A stretch of 64,000 bases of DNA from Symbiodinium microadriaticum (lineage: Eukaryota > Sar > Dinophyceae > Suessiales > Symbiodiniaceae), in contig LSRX01000467.1 of the NCBI GenBank assembly GCA_001939145.1, positions 228,800 through 292,799 of the forward strand. The letters are read 5' to 3'. A program made the translations under genes and the position numbers. Under the pieces are notes generated by a model that was not told the origin of the DNA, did no database searches, and saw only the letters and a program-made list of their open reading frames with translations. This document shows, in pieces, positions 24,061 to 35,561 of this stretch; the stretch's first letter is position 1, and every line of letters begins with the position of its first letter.

Positions 24061-24469
24061 GTACATACACAAGAGTATATAAGATAGCTACCTATTCAGC
24101 GATATGCAGTTCTATCCATATGCGTACCTGTACATATATGTATACATCTAAATATCTATGGGTATATGAGCGATGTGTGTGTGTGTATGAATGTAAACTT
24201 ATCTACATGCATACATGCAGGCATACACACATACTTACGCTCGGAAAATGAGCTTCTCATTGCTCACACCAGAAGACATCCATAACAATCTCATGTCACT
24301 CGAGCTCCCACTGAAATAACAGTAAGCAACTACACATCACACTTGCATGGAACGTATGGGCGGCGGCTTCCAGCCACAGAGCCCTAACTAAGGAATCGAG
24401 CACCTCTGAAGCTTGCGTTTCACACATTCGTACATGCATGCATATACATACTGCCATCCTAGGACCGAC

Positions 24470-24530
24470 CTACCTACCTACCTGCCTACCTACCCACCTA
24501 CTACCTACCTACATCCTACCCCAGACCACA
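24470..24530. repeat. ACCT repeat
   Basis: CTACCTACCTACC-type tetranucleotides. Confidence 0.85.
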
Positions 24531-24639
24531 CTATACACTACACAGGCGCACAGGTGGCGCATCGGCGTACAGAGAGCAACGGGGCTGAGCTTCGGACCTG
24601 GTGTTTTTGGAAGAGCTCCACCTGCGGGATGCGTTCGGA

Positions 24640-24745
24640 GCTCTGAACCGTCAGCAGCCGCAAGTAGTTGCAATGAGGATCGCAAAAATGAGGAAGGGTG
24701 CTCAAAGGCCAAGGACCTTGCTTGAGAACAGCGGCCCCGAACGCC
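24640..24745 (-). CDS. possible isolated PPR-like module
   Basis: Minus frame reads ARSLAFEHPSSFLRSSLQLL and AAADGSEL. This recalls the SAFE....W..SL.LL pattern of the PPR modules at 28-36 kb, but lacks the tryptophan. It may be a diverged outlier or chance. Confidence 0.22.
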
Positions 24746-24904
24746 GAAAAAGAGCGAATCTTCTGTCCTCCGGGCCTGATTGCCGGCGAACCCGGGACGA
24801 CCGTAAAAGAAACCGTCCTGTGAGCTGGTCAGAGAGCAAAGGCGACGGCAGCCTCCTAGATCAGTGTCAATCGAACCTTTCATAGAATCCTTATCGTACA
24901 CTTA

Positions 24905-25725
24905 TGGTAACCCTTTTCGGACCGTTACGGTACCCCTATCGTAGCCTTACAGTGACCCTGGTAGATGCACTGCAAAGTGCTGCAGTGTAGGGGTTGAACG
25001 AAGAGCTTTCCGAGTAGACCCTATTGCAGAATTGAGGTGGTACAGACTCCTCCTGCTCGCTAGACTATGTATGTATCATCTTCTTAGAGGGCGGACTGTA
25101 CATGTATGGTTTATGCTTGATATTACCGATACAAAATGCTCTGTTGCATTATGTTATGTTGCAGCACTATGCTTTTTCATGATGTCATCAGATCATATCA
25201 TAGTGCACATGTCGTATAGTACAGTGAAATACAAGTATCCTCATAAGATGGAACAAAACAGAATACCTTATAATATCTGGTAATATAGCACAATATACCA
25301 TAATACAAAACCCTAGCAGGTATTATCATCAAAATCATATGTACATGTGTGTAAATATCATAAAACAACATATAACATCATAAACCACCGTATGATGCCA
25401 CATAGCATCAGATGTGCTCTAAGGTCATATCATATAATGTTTTCATATAACATATTAAATTAAACTATGACATAGTGTAGAACCCTATTTCTTGCATGTG
25501 ATGTGACTGGATGTGAGAAAACAGAATGTGAGACACGACCATGGAACATGATGTAATGTTGCAGCATCTAGAAGAACAAACTGTTGAAAACATGCTGCAA
25601 CATGATCTACTACAACAAAATAACCAAACAGGCTCAGAGTAAACTGTGACATAGCCTGGTCTAGTCTAGCAAGGGAAATATGTAGGGTAGTGTCGTGTAA
25701 CTTATGTTCTATTCAATTCCTTGCA
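24905..25725. repeat. AT-rich low-complexity island
   Basis: Degenerate CATATCATA, ATAACATC and TAATATAG words from about 25060 to 25700, like the island at 16.8-17.4 kb. No gene seen. Confidence 0.65.
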
Positions 25726-27040
25726 GGGGCAAAGGCATTTATTGCACCGGCAGGTCTGCGCAAATCAGCTTCAGGATCTCGGGTTCAGGAGCTCCTGCTG
25801 ATTCGCATGGAAGGTGATGCCCGCCGCATGCACCTTGCCAGAGGCAGAGAGGCTTGCTGCATACGGTCCTTCTAGGCTGCGTCTGCCGGCCAAAAGCACC
25901 CGCTTACTCGCCCGAGAACCGAAAACTGAGACATTCCCAGCGAGGTCCCCGAAACCCTCACATCCCAGGGGCCCGGGCTCTTGGAGGCAACCGGCCCATG
26001 GCTGGTTCGAAGGTGCGAAACTGGCTTAGCATCTCCTGCTGTGCTCCAGGACAAGGGTGGTTTGGGGCTTCGGGACTTCCGACGCTGCTTGGAGTTTGGG
26101 GATTCTGAAGGGGCTCAGCGGTTTGGGGATTTTGGATCTTCACTTTCGTCAGGGATCTGGAAAGTAAAGAAACTATATTATATGCGCAGACTGCCTCCTG
26201 CCTAGGCAAAGGGTCTATGTCGCGACTCTACATCGAATCGACATCAGAGCCTGGCATGCGCAGACTGGCAAAGCTTTTCCCCTCAAGTGAGCTTTGCGCA
26301 ACGATACGCCGGCCATGCACATCTCGCAGGCTGGCAAGGACCACAACCTGTGGGACGAGCTGCTTACGAATCGGAGCTGTCCCATGATGCTTTTTCCATC
26401 CGTGTGTACAGGCATGCAGAGTTCCAGTTCTATACTTCCTGTGCCAGGGGGTTGCGCTGCAGATGAAAATCAGTCCTTTGATGCTTCTGGCAGCTTCAGA
26501 AGAAGGCTTCGGGTGTGGCCGTAACTGCAGCTTCTAGGCATGACCTGATCTGCTTCAACGGTCTTCCGAAAGATTTGTCGCTGCACCTCGTGACTCACGA
26601 GGCCGAACTGCTCGCAGTTCATGAGAACGTAACCTCGCAGTGGAGCTCATGAGCAACTCACACGCTGCGGAGGGCGTATTTGTGACGACTACGAATCTTT
26701 AAACAACCACTATAGTGATAGTGAACAATATATTACAAGAGACTGTAATCCACTAAGAGATACTCAAATATGCTACAGTAATATGCTACAACCTACGATA
26801 ACATGCTCGAACATATCGAAAATACTACAAAATACTACAATGAAGTAAAACATACTGCCAACTTACTATTAAAAACCCGAAGGCATCATGAATACCACAA
26901 GATAACGCAAGATACTAGTTATGGTATGCCTAGATTGCAAGTAAGAGCTTGCCTTCGTTGCTGCTGACAACGGAGCTGCCCCCGACTCGACGCTTGCGAG
27001 CACTAGTTCTTGTGCCTCGCGGCCTTAAAAGTAACCCTAA
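25726..27040. other. no gene recognised; AT-rich patch 26690-26940
   Basis: Frames near 25.8-26.5 kb are short and overlap on both strands. The interval 26690-26940 is again ATACTACAA/AACTACTA-like low-complexity DNA. Confidence 0.4.
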
Positions 27041-27049
27041 GTGTGTATG

Positions 27050-27233
27050 TATGTATACATATATATATATATATATGTATATCTATGAGAGATAATACAG
27101 TATAGCATACCATAGCATAGTATAGCATGATAGCCTTGTGGTAACCTTGTGGTATCCCGCATGGCTCGCGGTTTTGAGCAAGAGCTGGCTCTCGCTCGTT
27201 TTCTTCTGCACTTGGTGCACTTCGAGAGTCAGC

Positions 27234-27273
<40 letters not shown>

Positions 27274-27295
27274 CGTCTATGTCTCTCTCTCACCC
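27050..27295. repeat. AT and CT dinucleotide microsatellites
   Basis: ATATAT at about 27057-27082 and a (CT)n run at about 27232-27290. Confidence 0.93.
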
Positions 27296-28053
27296 ATACG
27301 CCACAAAATCGACTCTTGAAGCATCTTCCAAAGAAGACATACCCGACACTGACTCAGTAGATCGGTAGGTAGCAAGCTATGAGAGTTGAGGCCTTTGCCA
27401 ACTGCTCTTTGCAAGCCGAAGTCACTGAATGTCCTCAGCTGCTTCCAATGCTGCGCTGGGAGCTAGGCAAGATCATTCGAGTTTGCTGCGACGGCGACCA
27501 GCCACTGCAACATGTAACCTCCAAGCCAAGCCTCAACGCTTCAGGCTCGACCCTGGAGGCCTGCATGTCCTTAGATGACCGAAAGCGCAGCTTTACGTTT
27601 GGTGTCCCTTGCGGCTGGTTACCCTAAAGCGTGGGGCGCGGAGGCGATTCCAAAAATGGGGGGCAGCGATTTGAGGAGGAAAAAGAGGCAGATTTGCAGC
27701 TACGGGACGCGGCAAAAAGCGTTCAGATTTGCAATGTGGGCAAGCGGGTGTGGAGTGGGAACTGCAAGGAGGGTAGGGGTGGCAAATTTGGCTGTGAAGG
27801 GTGGCGGACGGGGTCGAGGGCCTGGAGTATGGGGGACTGCTCAAGTAACTAAGTTGACAGTCCATGACACATATTGCGGAGAAAAGGAGCGGAATCGGGA
27901 TGCTTTTGTGTCCGGATTTGCAGCAAATTTGGCTGGTTTGGACACCTTTACACGGTGAAGGGGATCAGCCGCGCCCGGGTTACAATGCTGATTGGTTTCA
28001 AGAAAGTGCGAACGACGCAAGTCACAAGGCGTTCTTGGTGTCCAATAACAGAC
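27296..28053. other. no gene recognised
   Basis: A plus-strand frame at 27379-27627 is open but has no splice or family support. The interval 27640-27860 is G/A-rich on the plus strand. Confidence 0.35.
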
Positions 28054-28142
28054 CAAGCGTCTGCAAAAAGCCAAAGCGTTTCTTGCCATTGGCGTGAACG
28101 GGAGCAGGCCAAGACGGCGGCATTGAAAGTCACTCCATCTGC
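28054..28142 (-). CDS. PPR module exon (3'-most seen)
   Basis: CTTCAG acceptor at 28143-28144, GT donor (GTCTGT) after 28054. Product ADGVTFNAAVLACSRSRQW then QETLWLFADA. It carries the (V/I)(T/S)(Y/F)N.A...AC....QW...L.L consensus of dinoflagellate PPR repeats. Such proteins usually bind organelle RNA; here that is inference from family. One repeat per exon, as in the other modules on this strand. Confidence 0.75.
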
Positions 28143-28329
28143 CTGAAGGCTCATCTCTCGCATCCTTAGCAGGCACACCAATGTCCGGTAAAGCTTCCGG
28201 TCTGCAAATTAAGCCAGCACAACATACTTGTGAAACTGTTGTGGAATAGAGCCACCGGATGCCACCGGTATAACAGACTCTAGGCAGCCAAACACCGAAA
28301 AACAACATTCCTGCAAGCCACAGATATTG

Positions 28330-28395
28330 CAAGCCACCTTTTCGAATGCAGTACCGTTTGAGAGATCCGTATCTGGCCTTGTCACTACTCGTATT
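28330..28395 (-). CDS. weak PPR-like module
   Basis: Minus frame LSNGTAFEKVACNICGLQE resembles N.A..FEK....... but lacks W and the AL.LL end. A diverged module or intron. Confidence 0.25.
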
Positions 28396-28534
28396 CACAG
28401 TAGTGTCGGGCATAAGGTGGCATGGCAGCAGCCGTAATGATCAATAATGAGACTTGCGCTGGAGATAAGAATAATCGGAACAAGGTGTGCTCGGCAGACA
28501 CAGACTCTCGTTCTGCCTGCAGAAAATGTCTCTT

Positions 28535-28659
28535 TGCCAAGAGTCCCAAACAGTAGCTGCAGGGACTTTTGCCACAGAGAGCTTTTTTCACAGGCGCTGA
28601 TGGCAGAATTGAGGGTCAGCGTGTTCGGCCTTGTCCCAGCACGCAGCATGCCATCGAGC
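28535..28659 (-). CDS. PPR module exon
   Basis: Acceptor CTTGAG followed by GCTCG. Product contains RPNTLTLNSAISACEKSSLW then QKSLQLLFGTL, a full-length canonical module with P at the start, NSAISACEK, W and SL.LL. A GC donor (CTTG then GCAAAG) is proposed for the 3' end. Confidence 0.85.
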
Positions 28660-28679
28660 CTCAAGCCGTCTTCCAAGTG

Positions 28680-28788
28680 AGCATCTCCACACCATGTTGC
28701 CGCAACTGCTTGTTGAGTCCAAGCGGCAGCGCAAAAGCTGCCTGCCACTGTTCCGCATTCTCGCAGGCACTGACAGCGGAGCTCCAAC
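28680..28788 (-). CDS. PPR module exon
   Basis: Acceptor AAACAG followed by GTTGG. Product WSSAVSACENAEQWQAAFAL then PLGLNKQLRQHGVEM. The consensus is intact; the module is followed directly by the 28535-28659 exon across a very short intron, and the 3' border is approximate. Confidence 0.78.
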
Positions 28789-29449
28789 CTGTTTGAGAGT
28801 GGTCTGGCCGTGCTGCCTACTTGCAAAGATACAAGCACGCGGGCAGGTGTTCAGGGTCTCCAAGTTTCAGTGGAAAGCCTCCCCAATCAACCTGCTTGTG
28901 TACGCAGTGTCAAGGTCGAGGTTTAACTCTCAGGCAATCTGTCAGATATTGCAGAAGAAATCTTATCACGTCGGCATGTTTTGAACGTTGGGTCTGCTAT
29001 GGTCTGTTGCATGTTGAAATGGTTCTGTCTGGATTTCTGTTGAGTTTCGGAACAGTAAACCCCGTTCGTAGTTTTGGAGCTTTCGTAACGGACTCGTGGT
29101 CTTCTGTCCACCTTGGATCTGTTGCAAGTTGGCGCCTCTGTGAACTATGCTTGCTCGGGGCTGGTTCTTTGGGGATGGGTTAGTGTGCCTACAGGGGTAC
29201 ATACGCATGCATGTCACGTATTATTATGAGATGGTCAAGCACACTCACTCTCACACCGGCAGGTACCAAGTGATTGAGGAAGCAGCAAGCAAACTCGCAA
29301 CAACTCCAGACACTCCTCCAATGATCAAAGTACTGGTTGAGTTAAGAAGGCAAGTCTGCCCTGCAAACCGGGAGTTGGTGACCTGAACACTTACCAGTTT
29401 CAAGCTGAAAGGCTCACAACGCTGCGCTCCAGCTCCATGGCTGACATAC

Positions 29450-29591
29450 CTCGAGCAGCTGCATGCTGTGATGCGATACTCCAACCGCTCTGACTTGGGC
29501 CATCTTTGAAACTCCGAGCGTCCATGAAGCAAAGCCAGGGCCCGGGTCCAGTGCCCGGCCTTCTCACAGGCAGTGATTGCTGAGTTGCAGC
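29450..29591 (-). CDS. PPR module exon with extension into the next repeat
   Basis: Acceptor ACCGAG followed by GCTGC, canonical GTATGT donor at 29449. Product CNSAITACEKAGHWTRALAL then LHGRSEFQRWPKSERLEYRI and TACSCSR. The second half looks like the beginning of another module, so repeat and exon boundaries are not strictly aligned here. Confidence 0.82.
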
Positions 29592-29807
29592 CTCGGTTGA
29601 CTGAATCTACTGGATCTCATGCCCGTGTCTATTCCAGATATGCCCAGCTCTACATCACTTTCATCCCGGCACCGAGCCACTGATTTCGTCGACAGCCAGA
29701 TTCTGCAAATGTATTGTGCTGAACACCTTGTTGGCAAAGGGATTCTCTCGTGGGACAGGTTCAACTGCATGATGCAGTGACTGTGATGCCTCGTGATAGC
29801 TCAACAC

Positions 29808-29884
29808 AGCCCAGCTGCCAGAAGAGCGAGCTGCCACTGGCCTGCAAGGTTTGCGGTCAGATGGAGAATTGCGAAGAGCGCCTC
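29808..29884 (-). CDS. PPR module exon, degenerate
   Basis: TTTTCAG acceptor followed by GAGG. Product ALFAILHLTANLAGQWQLAL then LAAGLC. GQWQLALLAAG is typical, but the first helix lost the SACEK motif. Confidence 0.62.
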
Positions 29885-29929
29885 CTGAAAAGTTCATCCC
29901 GGTAACATGCTACTAGTACCACTTGTACA

Positions 29930-30008
29930 GCAGCTCATCTCTGACAGGCAGCTGCCCGCAGCGCACGCAGTGATGACGCTGCTGTAGGTTATCACATTCG
30001 GCTGGGCC
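29930..30008 (-). CDS. PPR module exon, internally shortened
   Basis: Product AQPNVITYSSVITACAAG then SCLSEM. The first helix is perfect (PNVITYSSVITAC), but the tryptophan and AL.L part of the second helix is missing, so the module jumps from ACAAG to LSEM. Either a deletion or a skipped exon border. Confidence 0.7.
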
Positions 30009-30184
30009 GCTTGCTCCTTAGTGATGTGTCGGGTGCCACATGCCAACATGGCTTTGCGAAGCTGCGACATGTTGCCGGCTCTTGCTGGCTGTTATCGCAG
30101 GGTATCAGCGGGACATGCTGACATATTGGGCTCTCATCAACGTGACCGCAACGTCACTCGTGTTCAGCGACCTGTTGCAGTCGG

Positions 30185-30278
30185 GATTCGGGCATCTCGC
30201 TCAGTAGATGCAGAGCTAGGGACCATTCTCCTGTGGAGTGCCGTGACTTGCAATGGCAAGGCCATCCGTGCTTGACAG
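30185..30278 (-). CDS. PPR module exon
   Basis: Minus frame reads CHCKSRHSTGEWSLALHLLS then EMPESRLQQ. GEWSLALHLLSEMPES is an excellent second helix; the first helix is diverged. The frame differs from the longer open frame over the same bases. Confidence 0.65.
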
Positions 30279-30494
30279 CACAGAATTAAAAATTGCGGAG
30301 GCAACATAGAAACGGCTTCTTTAAGACGAAGTTGCTGACAGAGGCAACAGGCAACGCGCGCAACACAAACGAAAGAGAACGAGAGGCAAAGAAAAACAGT
30401 AAAGATGGCACTGTTCCGGGTGAGGAGAACGGACATGTTCCGCCCGGGAAGAATTCGGAAAGGCAGACGACCGTATTGTAGCTCCCATGCCATC

Positions 30495-30602
30495 TCTTCT
30501 GGCCCACGACCATGTAGCAGTGTAGCATCTGAGCACGGTGCCTGACTTTTCGAAAGCGCTGCTCACCGAGCTGAATGAGACGACCGTTGGTTGGAGGCCC
30601 GC
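30495..30602 (-). CDS. PPR module exon
   Basis: Acceptor GTCGAG followed by GCGGGC in phase 0. Product AGLQPTVVSFSSVSSAFEKS then GTVLRCYTATWSWARR. PTVVSFSSVSSAFEKSG is a clear first helix; the second is altered. Confidence 0.75.
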
Positions 30603-30669
30603 CTCGACATGCTTCCACGAAAGAAGTCGGGTTGGTCCAAACTGGACAGAGAAAACCCCATCGTCGACT

Positions 30670-30800
30670 TAAGCCGGGAGGCGGCAGGCAGCAGACCCAA
30701 CAAGTGCAGCGCGAGCTGCCATTGCGAGCATTTCTCGCATGCACTCATCGCTGCATTGTATGAGATGACATTGGGGTTCACCTTTGCCGGGGACATGAGG
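30670..30800 (-). CDS. PPR module exon, best match
   Basis: Product SPAKVNPNVISYNAAMSAC then EKCSQWQLALHLLGLLPA. This is the textbook dinoflagellate PPR consensus (PNVISYNAAMSACEK..QW.LAL.LL). The 3' border may use a GC donor after LLPA. Confidence 0.9.
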
Positions 30801-30849
30801 CAAGGCTGTGATCGCAATTCTGGGACATCTGCGGGTGCATAGCGGTGCC

Positions 30850-30955
30850 TTCGCAGTGGGCATGCCGACACCGAGTAAAAACAGAGCTGCGCGCCACTGA
30901 GCTGCCTCTTGACGCTGCAGCCGGGAGCGCAAAGACACAAGATGGCACAAGCTCT
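30850..30955 (-). CDS. PPR module exon, degenerate
   Basis: Minus frame CHLVSLRSRLQRQEAAQWRA then ALFLLGVGM. The second helix (QWRAALFLLGVGM) fits; the first has SRLQRQEA in place of SA.SACEK. Confidence 0.6.
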
Positions 30956-31072
30956 GGGCTCACTGCTCTTAGACAGAACTCCGCACCCCAAGAAGCCGAG
31001 CAAGTCCGGTCTTCTAGGATCACATGAGTGTCGCTGACTGATGCATGCATGCAATGAAGCAAAGCCTCAACA

Positions 31073-31147
31073 TGTGGAGACTAGGCCCGCATCCCATCCC
31101 GCCTTTGCAGTGGCACTGATTGCTGCACTGTAGCCCATCACGTCGCC
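31073..31147 (-). CDS. PPR module exon, shortened
   Basis: Acceptor CTGTCAG followed by GGCGACG. Product DVMGYSAAISATAKAGWDAG then LVSTC and a stop. GYSAAISA.AKAGW matches, but several residues are missing around W; likely decayed or with the 3' border inside. Confidence 0.55.
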
Positions 31148-31317
31148 CTGACAGGAACCCTACAACAACGAGCGAGAAACGTCTGCAGACCTGCTTTGCC
31201 TGACTTCAACAGTGATCTTTATGTCCGGTCCAGGACTGCAGTATCCGTCACACGGTACTTCTTGAGATTTCTTATAGAACTTGTTATGCTCACTAGCAGA
31301 ACAAGGCAACGCCATCT

Positions 31318-31429
31318 AGCATCCGTCCTCGTGGAAAGCTAGGAGGCACAGAGCCACCTCCCAGTTGCTGCTTTGCTCACAGGCACTGATTACGCTCCGG
31401 TAGCAGATCGGCTTCGGGTCCACAGAGTC
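31318..31429 (-). CDS. PPR module exon
   Basis: Acceptor TGGCAG followed by GACTC. Product DSVDPKPICYRSVISACEQS then SNWEVALCLLAFHEDG. Intact module. A GA donor (GAG then GACGG) or a few more codons are possible at the end. Confidence 0.83.
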
Positions 31430-31549
31430 CTGCCAGGGGCCGCGGATTCGCTCGTTTCCGCGACTCTTTACAGGGTTTCGCTTACAGGCTGCATGGCCGA
31501 GTCATCTTGGGACCCGGAGATGCGAATGAGGGAGGCTTGCAGGAGGCTT

Positions 31550-31680
31550 TTGTCCACTTTTGTCCTTCTGCATGCTGGCGAGTAAGCTGAGCGACAGTTG
31601 CCAGAGGCCCTTGGGTTCGAAGGCGCGTAGCGCAGAGCTGTAGGTGAAGAGGTCTGGCCTGACGGGCTGCAGCATGGCAA
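31550..31680 (-). CDS. PPR module exon
   Basis: Product MLQPVRPDLFTYSSALRAFE then PKGLWQLSLSLLASMQKD. Intact module with PDLFTYSSAL.AFE and LWQLSLSLL. A GTGGAC donor follows the QKDK segment. Confidence 0.83.
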
Positions 31681-32061
31681 GTAGGCAAACAGGGCAACTA
31701 CAGCGTTGCGAGAGCCAGCACCACCGTACTCTTCGCCTTGAAAAGCAGAATCGGGCTTGGGGGAAATGAAAGTATAGTCAGTATGGTCTAGTCACTAGTG
31801 AAATAAGTTATTTGTACATGCATACGCATATACGCATATTAAAAAATATATCAGAAGCACGTATTTAGTCCCTACAGTGACTATAGAAGAGGACATTCTT
31901 GCTTTGGGAGATCCTCGAGAAACCAACAAGGGCTTAGGCCTCGGGCTAGCTCGAGCTCAAGCGGTTTTACAACACGAACTACAACCTAATGCAACATAAT
32001 CTAAAATCATGCCACAGACCTGTAAATATGTAATGTAGGAAACCCTCCTGCCTCAGGCGGA

Positions 32062-32174
32062 ATGCTGGAAGCCTCTCCAGTAAAGACAGTGCGACTTGCC
32101 AATTTCCGCCGCCGGCACACGCATTGATGGAGGTGTTGAAGCTGATGATGTCCGCTGGAACGCTGTCCTGCATC
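32062..32174 (-). CDS. PPR module exon
   Basis: Acceptor ACCGAG followed by GATGC. Product MQDSVPADIISFNTSINACA then GGGNWQVALSLLERLPAF. Intact module; a GC donor after AFR-region bases is proposed. Confidence 0.86.
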
Positions 32175-32802
32175 CTCGGTCCAGCAGTCGGAGGCAGAAG
32201 GAAGCAGTAGCTAGCTTCGCTTCGGTCTGCTATCGAGCAGCTGGGGTGCTGCGGCCAAGAGCATTTCAGACATTGCAAAGTGTCTGCAACTTTACTCATC
32301 TTTACTCTACAATCCGGCCAGTCTCACGCGGGAATGCATGGTTCGAGAACATGGGCACCGCCTTGCTTCGCCGGCTTTTCCACGGGCTGATAACAGCTGT
32401 TGCTCAAAGTCTTGGCCCAAAGTACGCAGTGTTCTCTGCCGTCCCTGTGCGCCGTGCGATCCCGAAAGGAAATTGGAGCTCTGCCATCCATGCATCCCTC
32501 CCCACCATTGCCCACCCACCCGTGGAAACGCGAGCCTGAATTCTCAAGGTTGCGGATAGCTACGGTGGCTAGGGCCTGTTTCATTCGCTATGCTCCTGGT
32601 TCAGAGGCGAGGGCCGGCAGTAAGGCAGACAACAGATTTTGCCTTCGCTGCCCCATTGCCGAATGCCAGACATGCATGATCTGAAACCCCAGGAAGCGCT
32701 AGTCAGAAACCTGCACTGGACCTGCGAGAGATTGCTTCCGATTTTTCTTCGGTGGGACAAGCACAGGATCACCAACACGCAAGACCTGAACACTAAACAG
32801 GA

Positions 32803-32962
32803 GTATATTATAGTTTATTATATTATATTATATTATGTTATATTATATTATGTTATATTATATTATATTATATTATATTATATTATATTATATTATATTG
32901 TATTATATTATATTATATTATATTATATTATACTTGAATATCTTTTTTTATTATATTATATA
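32803..32962. repeat. TATTA pentanucleotide repeat
   Basis: (ATTAT)n with occasional ATGTT variants. Tyrosine/isoleucine/leucine frames are artefacts. Confidence 0.93.
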
Positions 32963-33071
32963 GCATATTGAAGGACCTCCAGAGCCTCGTCAGAATCGAA
33001 CGGAGATGCGGAGCGGCGGGGGAAGGGGGCAGTAAGCAGGATCGCTGCCACACCCTGCCTTCTACTCCAGC

Positions 33072-33112
33072 TTTAGGGTTTAGGGTTTGGGGCTTTAGGG
33101 TTTAGGGCTTCA
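33072..33112. repeat. TTTAGGG telomere-like tract
   Basis: TTAGGGTTTAGGGTTTGGGG followed by further variants. Confidence 0.8.
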
Positions 33113-34040
33113 GGGGCTCTCCGGAGTCCTCAGAGTTGGATGATATCGCTGCTGCCCCTTGCAATGTAGTCTTGCAGCTTCCTCATTCATCCCTTAGCCC
33201 TCAACTAACAGCTCCATGCTTCTGTGTGCCAGGGCTGCGGCTGATTCGAATAGCACCCGTAGCTTCGTGACAAGTACCGGTAGCCGGTTGCTGCCGAGGC
33301 AGGACGTTCATCATACTGGAGGAAAAGCGTCATGGAAACATGTCGACTGTGCTTCTGCGACAGCTGCAGACACTGGCTCTGAACTCGAGAAGCTGAGCCC
33401 ATGTCATCGTCAGCAGCAGCAGGCAGAGATCCCAAAGACCGGCTTGCGCACACGAGGCCATTGCCTTTGGAGACTTGGGTGTTGCAGCCGCTGCTACGAT
33501 TGCGACGATTGCAACGGTTCGGTACTACTTACAGCCATCCAGCAGCAGCTCTGTGTAAGCTTCGGGAAACAAAAAATCTTAGCGGATTCTCGAACTCCGA
33601 GTCTCCAGTCTCCAGCTGTGTCTGTCTACTCATCACTGCTCCGGCTAGCTGTTTGTGCTATCTGTCCGTTCTCTCCACGAGTGCCGGGCAGCAGAGTTGA
33701 AAGTGACACTGTCTGGCTCCAGACTCTGAGCTGCGACTTCGCCTGAGATTGAAGTTTGAAGCTACGAGTAGGGGTTCGGGGTTCATGTTGGGGTTTATGC
33801 GCACTGTGGTACTTGCACTTCAGGCTGCAGCCGATGTGTGGATCCGGCTCAACATGCTTGCAGTGCCATGGCACCCTGGGAAACTGCAGTGCTTCAAGAT
33901 CTCAAGGCAGCTCGTGACGAGTGCAACTACGAACTCTGCTGGAAAGACTTCGCAGTTCTGTTTGTCCGCACATTTCCTGACCAAGGTTGGTCAAGCCCCT
34001 GCCCACCGACCGGAACGCAAGGCAGAAGCCCTGACTTCAC
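33113..34040. other. unresolved; possibly diverged PPR exons
   Basis: Within the PPR series but with no clear module. The minus frame with VLFESAAALAHRSMELL near 33200 might be a worn module. Plus-strand frames (33216-33746) look like shadows. Confidence 0.3.
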
Positions 34041-34150
34041 TGGCCCAGCCACTGAGCAGTTTGAAGGATGTCTGCCACTGGCTTCCCCGGCTGCATGCGC
34101 TCAGGGATGAGTTGAAGGATACCACGTCTGGCAGAAGATCCGCAGCATGC
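34041..34150 (-). CDS. PPR module exon
   Basis: Acceptor TCCGAG followed by GCATG at 34150. Product HAADLLPDVVSFNSSLSACS then RGSQWQTSFKLLSGWA. Intact module. A GT donor follows GGCCA. Confidence 0.86.
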
Positions 34151-34361
34151 CTCGGATCGGAGAGTGAAAGAAAAGCTGTGACTGAGTCATGTCCGGTGGT
34201 TCCAGGGTTGCACCGGTTCAATGGACGAGGCTGGACTCACTGCAACGCAACACATTACCAATTCGGATCAGCTCTGGGTGCCAGGACAGCTTCAATTTCA
34301 CCCCATCGCAACAACAAGTTCTGCACGTGCCCGAACATCTTGCATACAAGACAAGTCACAT

Positions 34362-34435
34362 TGACGAGAAAAGCTGCAATGACAATTGCCACTTGCCGGC
34401 CTTCTCCAAGATGCTAATAGCTGAATTCATACCTT
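34362..34435 (-). CDS. PPR module exon
   Basis: Product GMNSAISILEKAGKWQLSLQ then LFSSM, followed by a GTGACT donor. Strong consensus over a short exon. Confidence 0.82.
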
Positions 34436-35561
34436 GGCGGTGCCGGCGAATTCGGGCTAACACTCATCGACTGATCCGAACAGCATAGCGAGAAGATCGC
34501 AGTCCATTGCAGCTATTGCTGACCTGCGGACGAGAAGCAGATCACCGATGGCACCACACCCGACGCCGCCATCATCCCCAAGATCTGCAAGACCAAGTTC
34601 CATGCACCCAGGCACGCACCAATTGCGGCGGAGAAGTGATACCTTTAGAGCGAGGAAGCATATCCAAGCAGAGCAAGCTTGACTAATGCTGCACGTGCCA
34701 AGCCTGACCCATAAATGAAACTGAACGATAGAGAATGATATAGGCTGGTGATGTGGGAAGCCTCGCACCTCCTCGCACTGTCGCACTTCTTTCTGTTGGA
34801 GTGTCTGCTGCGTCGGGATACTGATTCAGCCGCAATCGGCCGTTCTGCAAGGCGGCGAGTAAATAGAAGCTCGTCCAGTGCCGGCTTTGACTGGCCAGGC
34901 CACTCATGACCTCAGTGCTATATACTATATATAGCATATATTACTTCATGTTTCATGTATGATTATGATACAACCTAGATTGTGTAAGCCATATTACAAA
35001 CACTATCTCTAGTCATACTACATGTCATAAACCCGCTCAAGCTGAAAGCTGATGAGATGCTTTGAGAGGGAAATGTAGGAAGAACAGATTACGTCCAGTG
35101 CCTTTTAGGGTTTGGGGCTTGGGGTTTAGGTCCCCTCTTAGACTCCAGGCCTACAGCAACCGTCAGGCGCCAGAATCTCTTCAAACACAGGGGTCGGACT
35201 GTATCCCCTTATGGTCCTTGGCAGACCCCCAAACCCTGTTCTCATTAAGGCCCCCACGTTAACTCCAAATCCCCAGCTGCCAGGGAGCCTTTGTGACAAG
35301 TTGTGGCCGAGCTGACCAAGAGTCGATCTCCCCACGAACCGCTTCTTCCACGGAGGCTTGAGAGGCGGCATTTCCCAATGCAAGCCTGGCTTGAGGGCTT
35401 CTAGGGGCGGAGAATTAGAATTAGGTGTCAATTTTGCTGTTGTCAGTCTGCTGGATCCTGCCAGTGTGGCAAAACGACCACCGTCGCCGGAATGGTTCAT
35501 GCCAAATAACTTGCTTGTTTCTGCCCCCACCATTGCCAAACAACTGTGCTGTGGCTACTTC
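34436..35561. other. no gene recognised; telomere-like tract at 35104-35130
   Basis: The interval 35104-35130 contains TTTTAGGGTTTGGGG-type words. Otherwise probably introns of the PPR gene; an AT-rich patch lies at 34920-35040. Confidence 0.4.

Noticed and set aside
27379-27627. Plus frame with fair composition
   Set aside because: No family motif or splice sites, and no other plus-strand gene nearby. Not enough to call.
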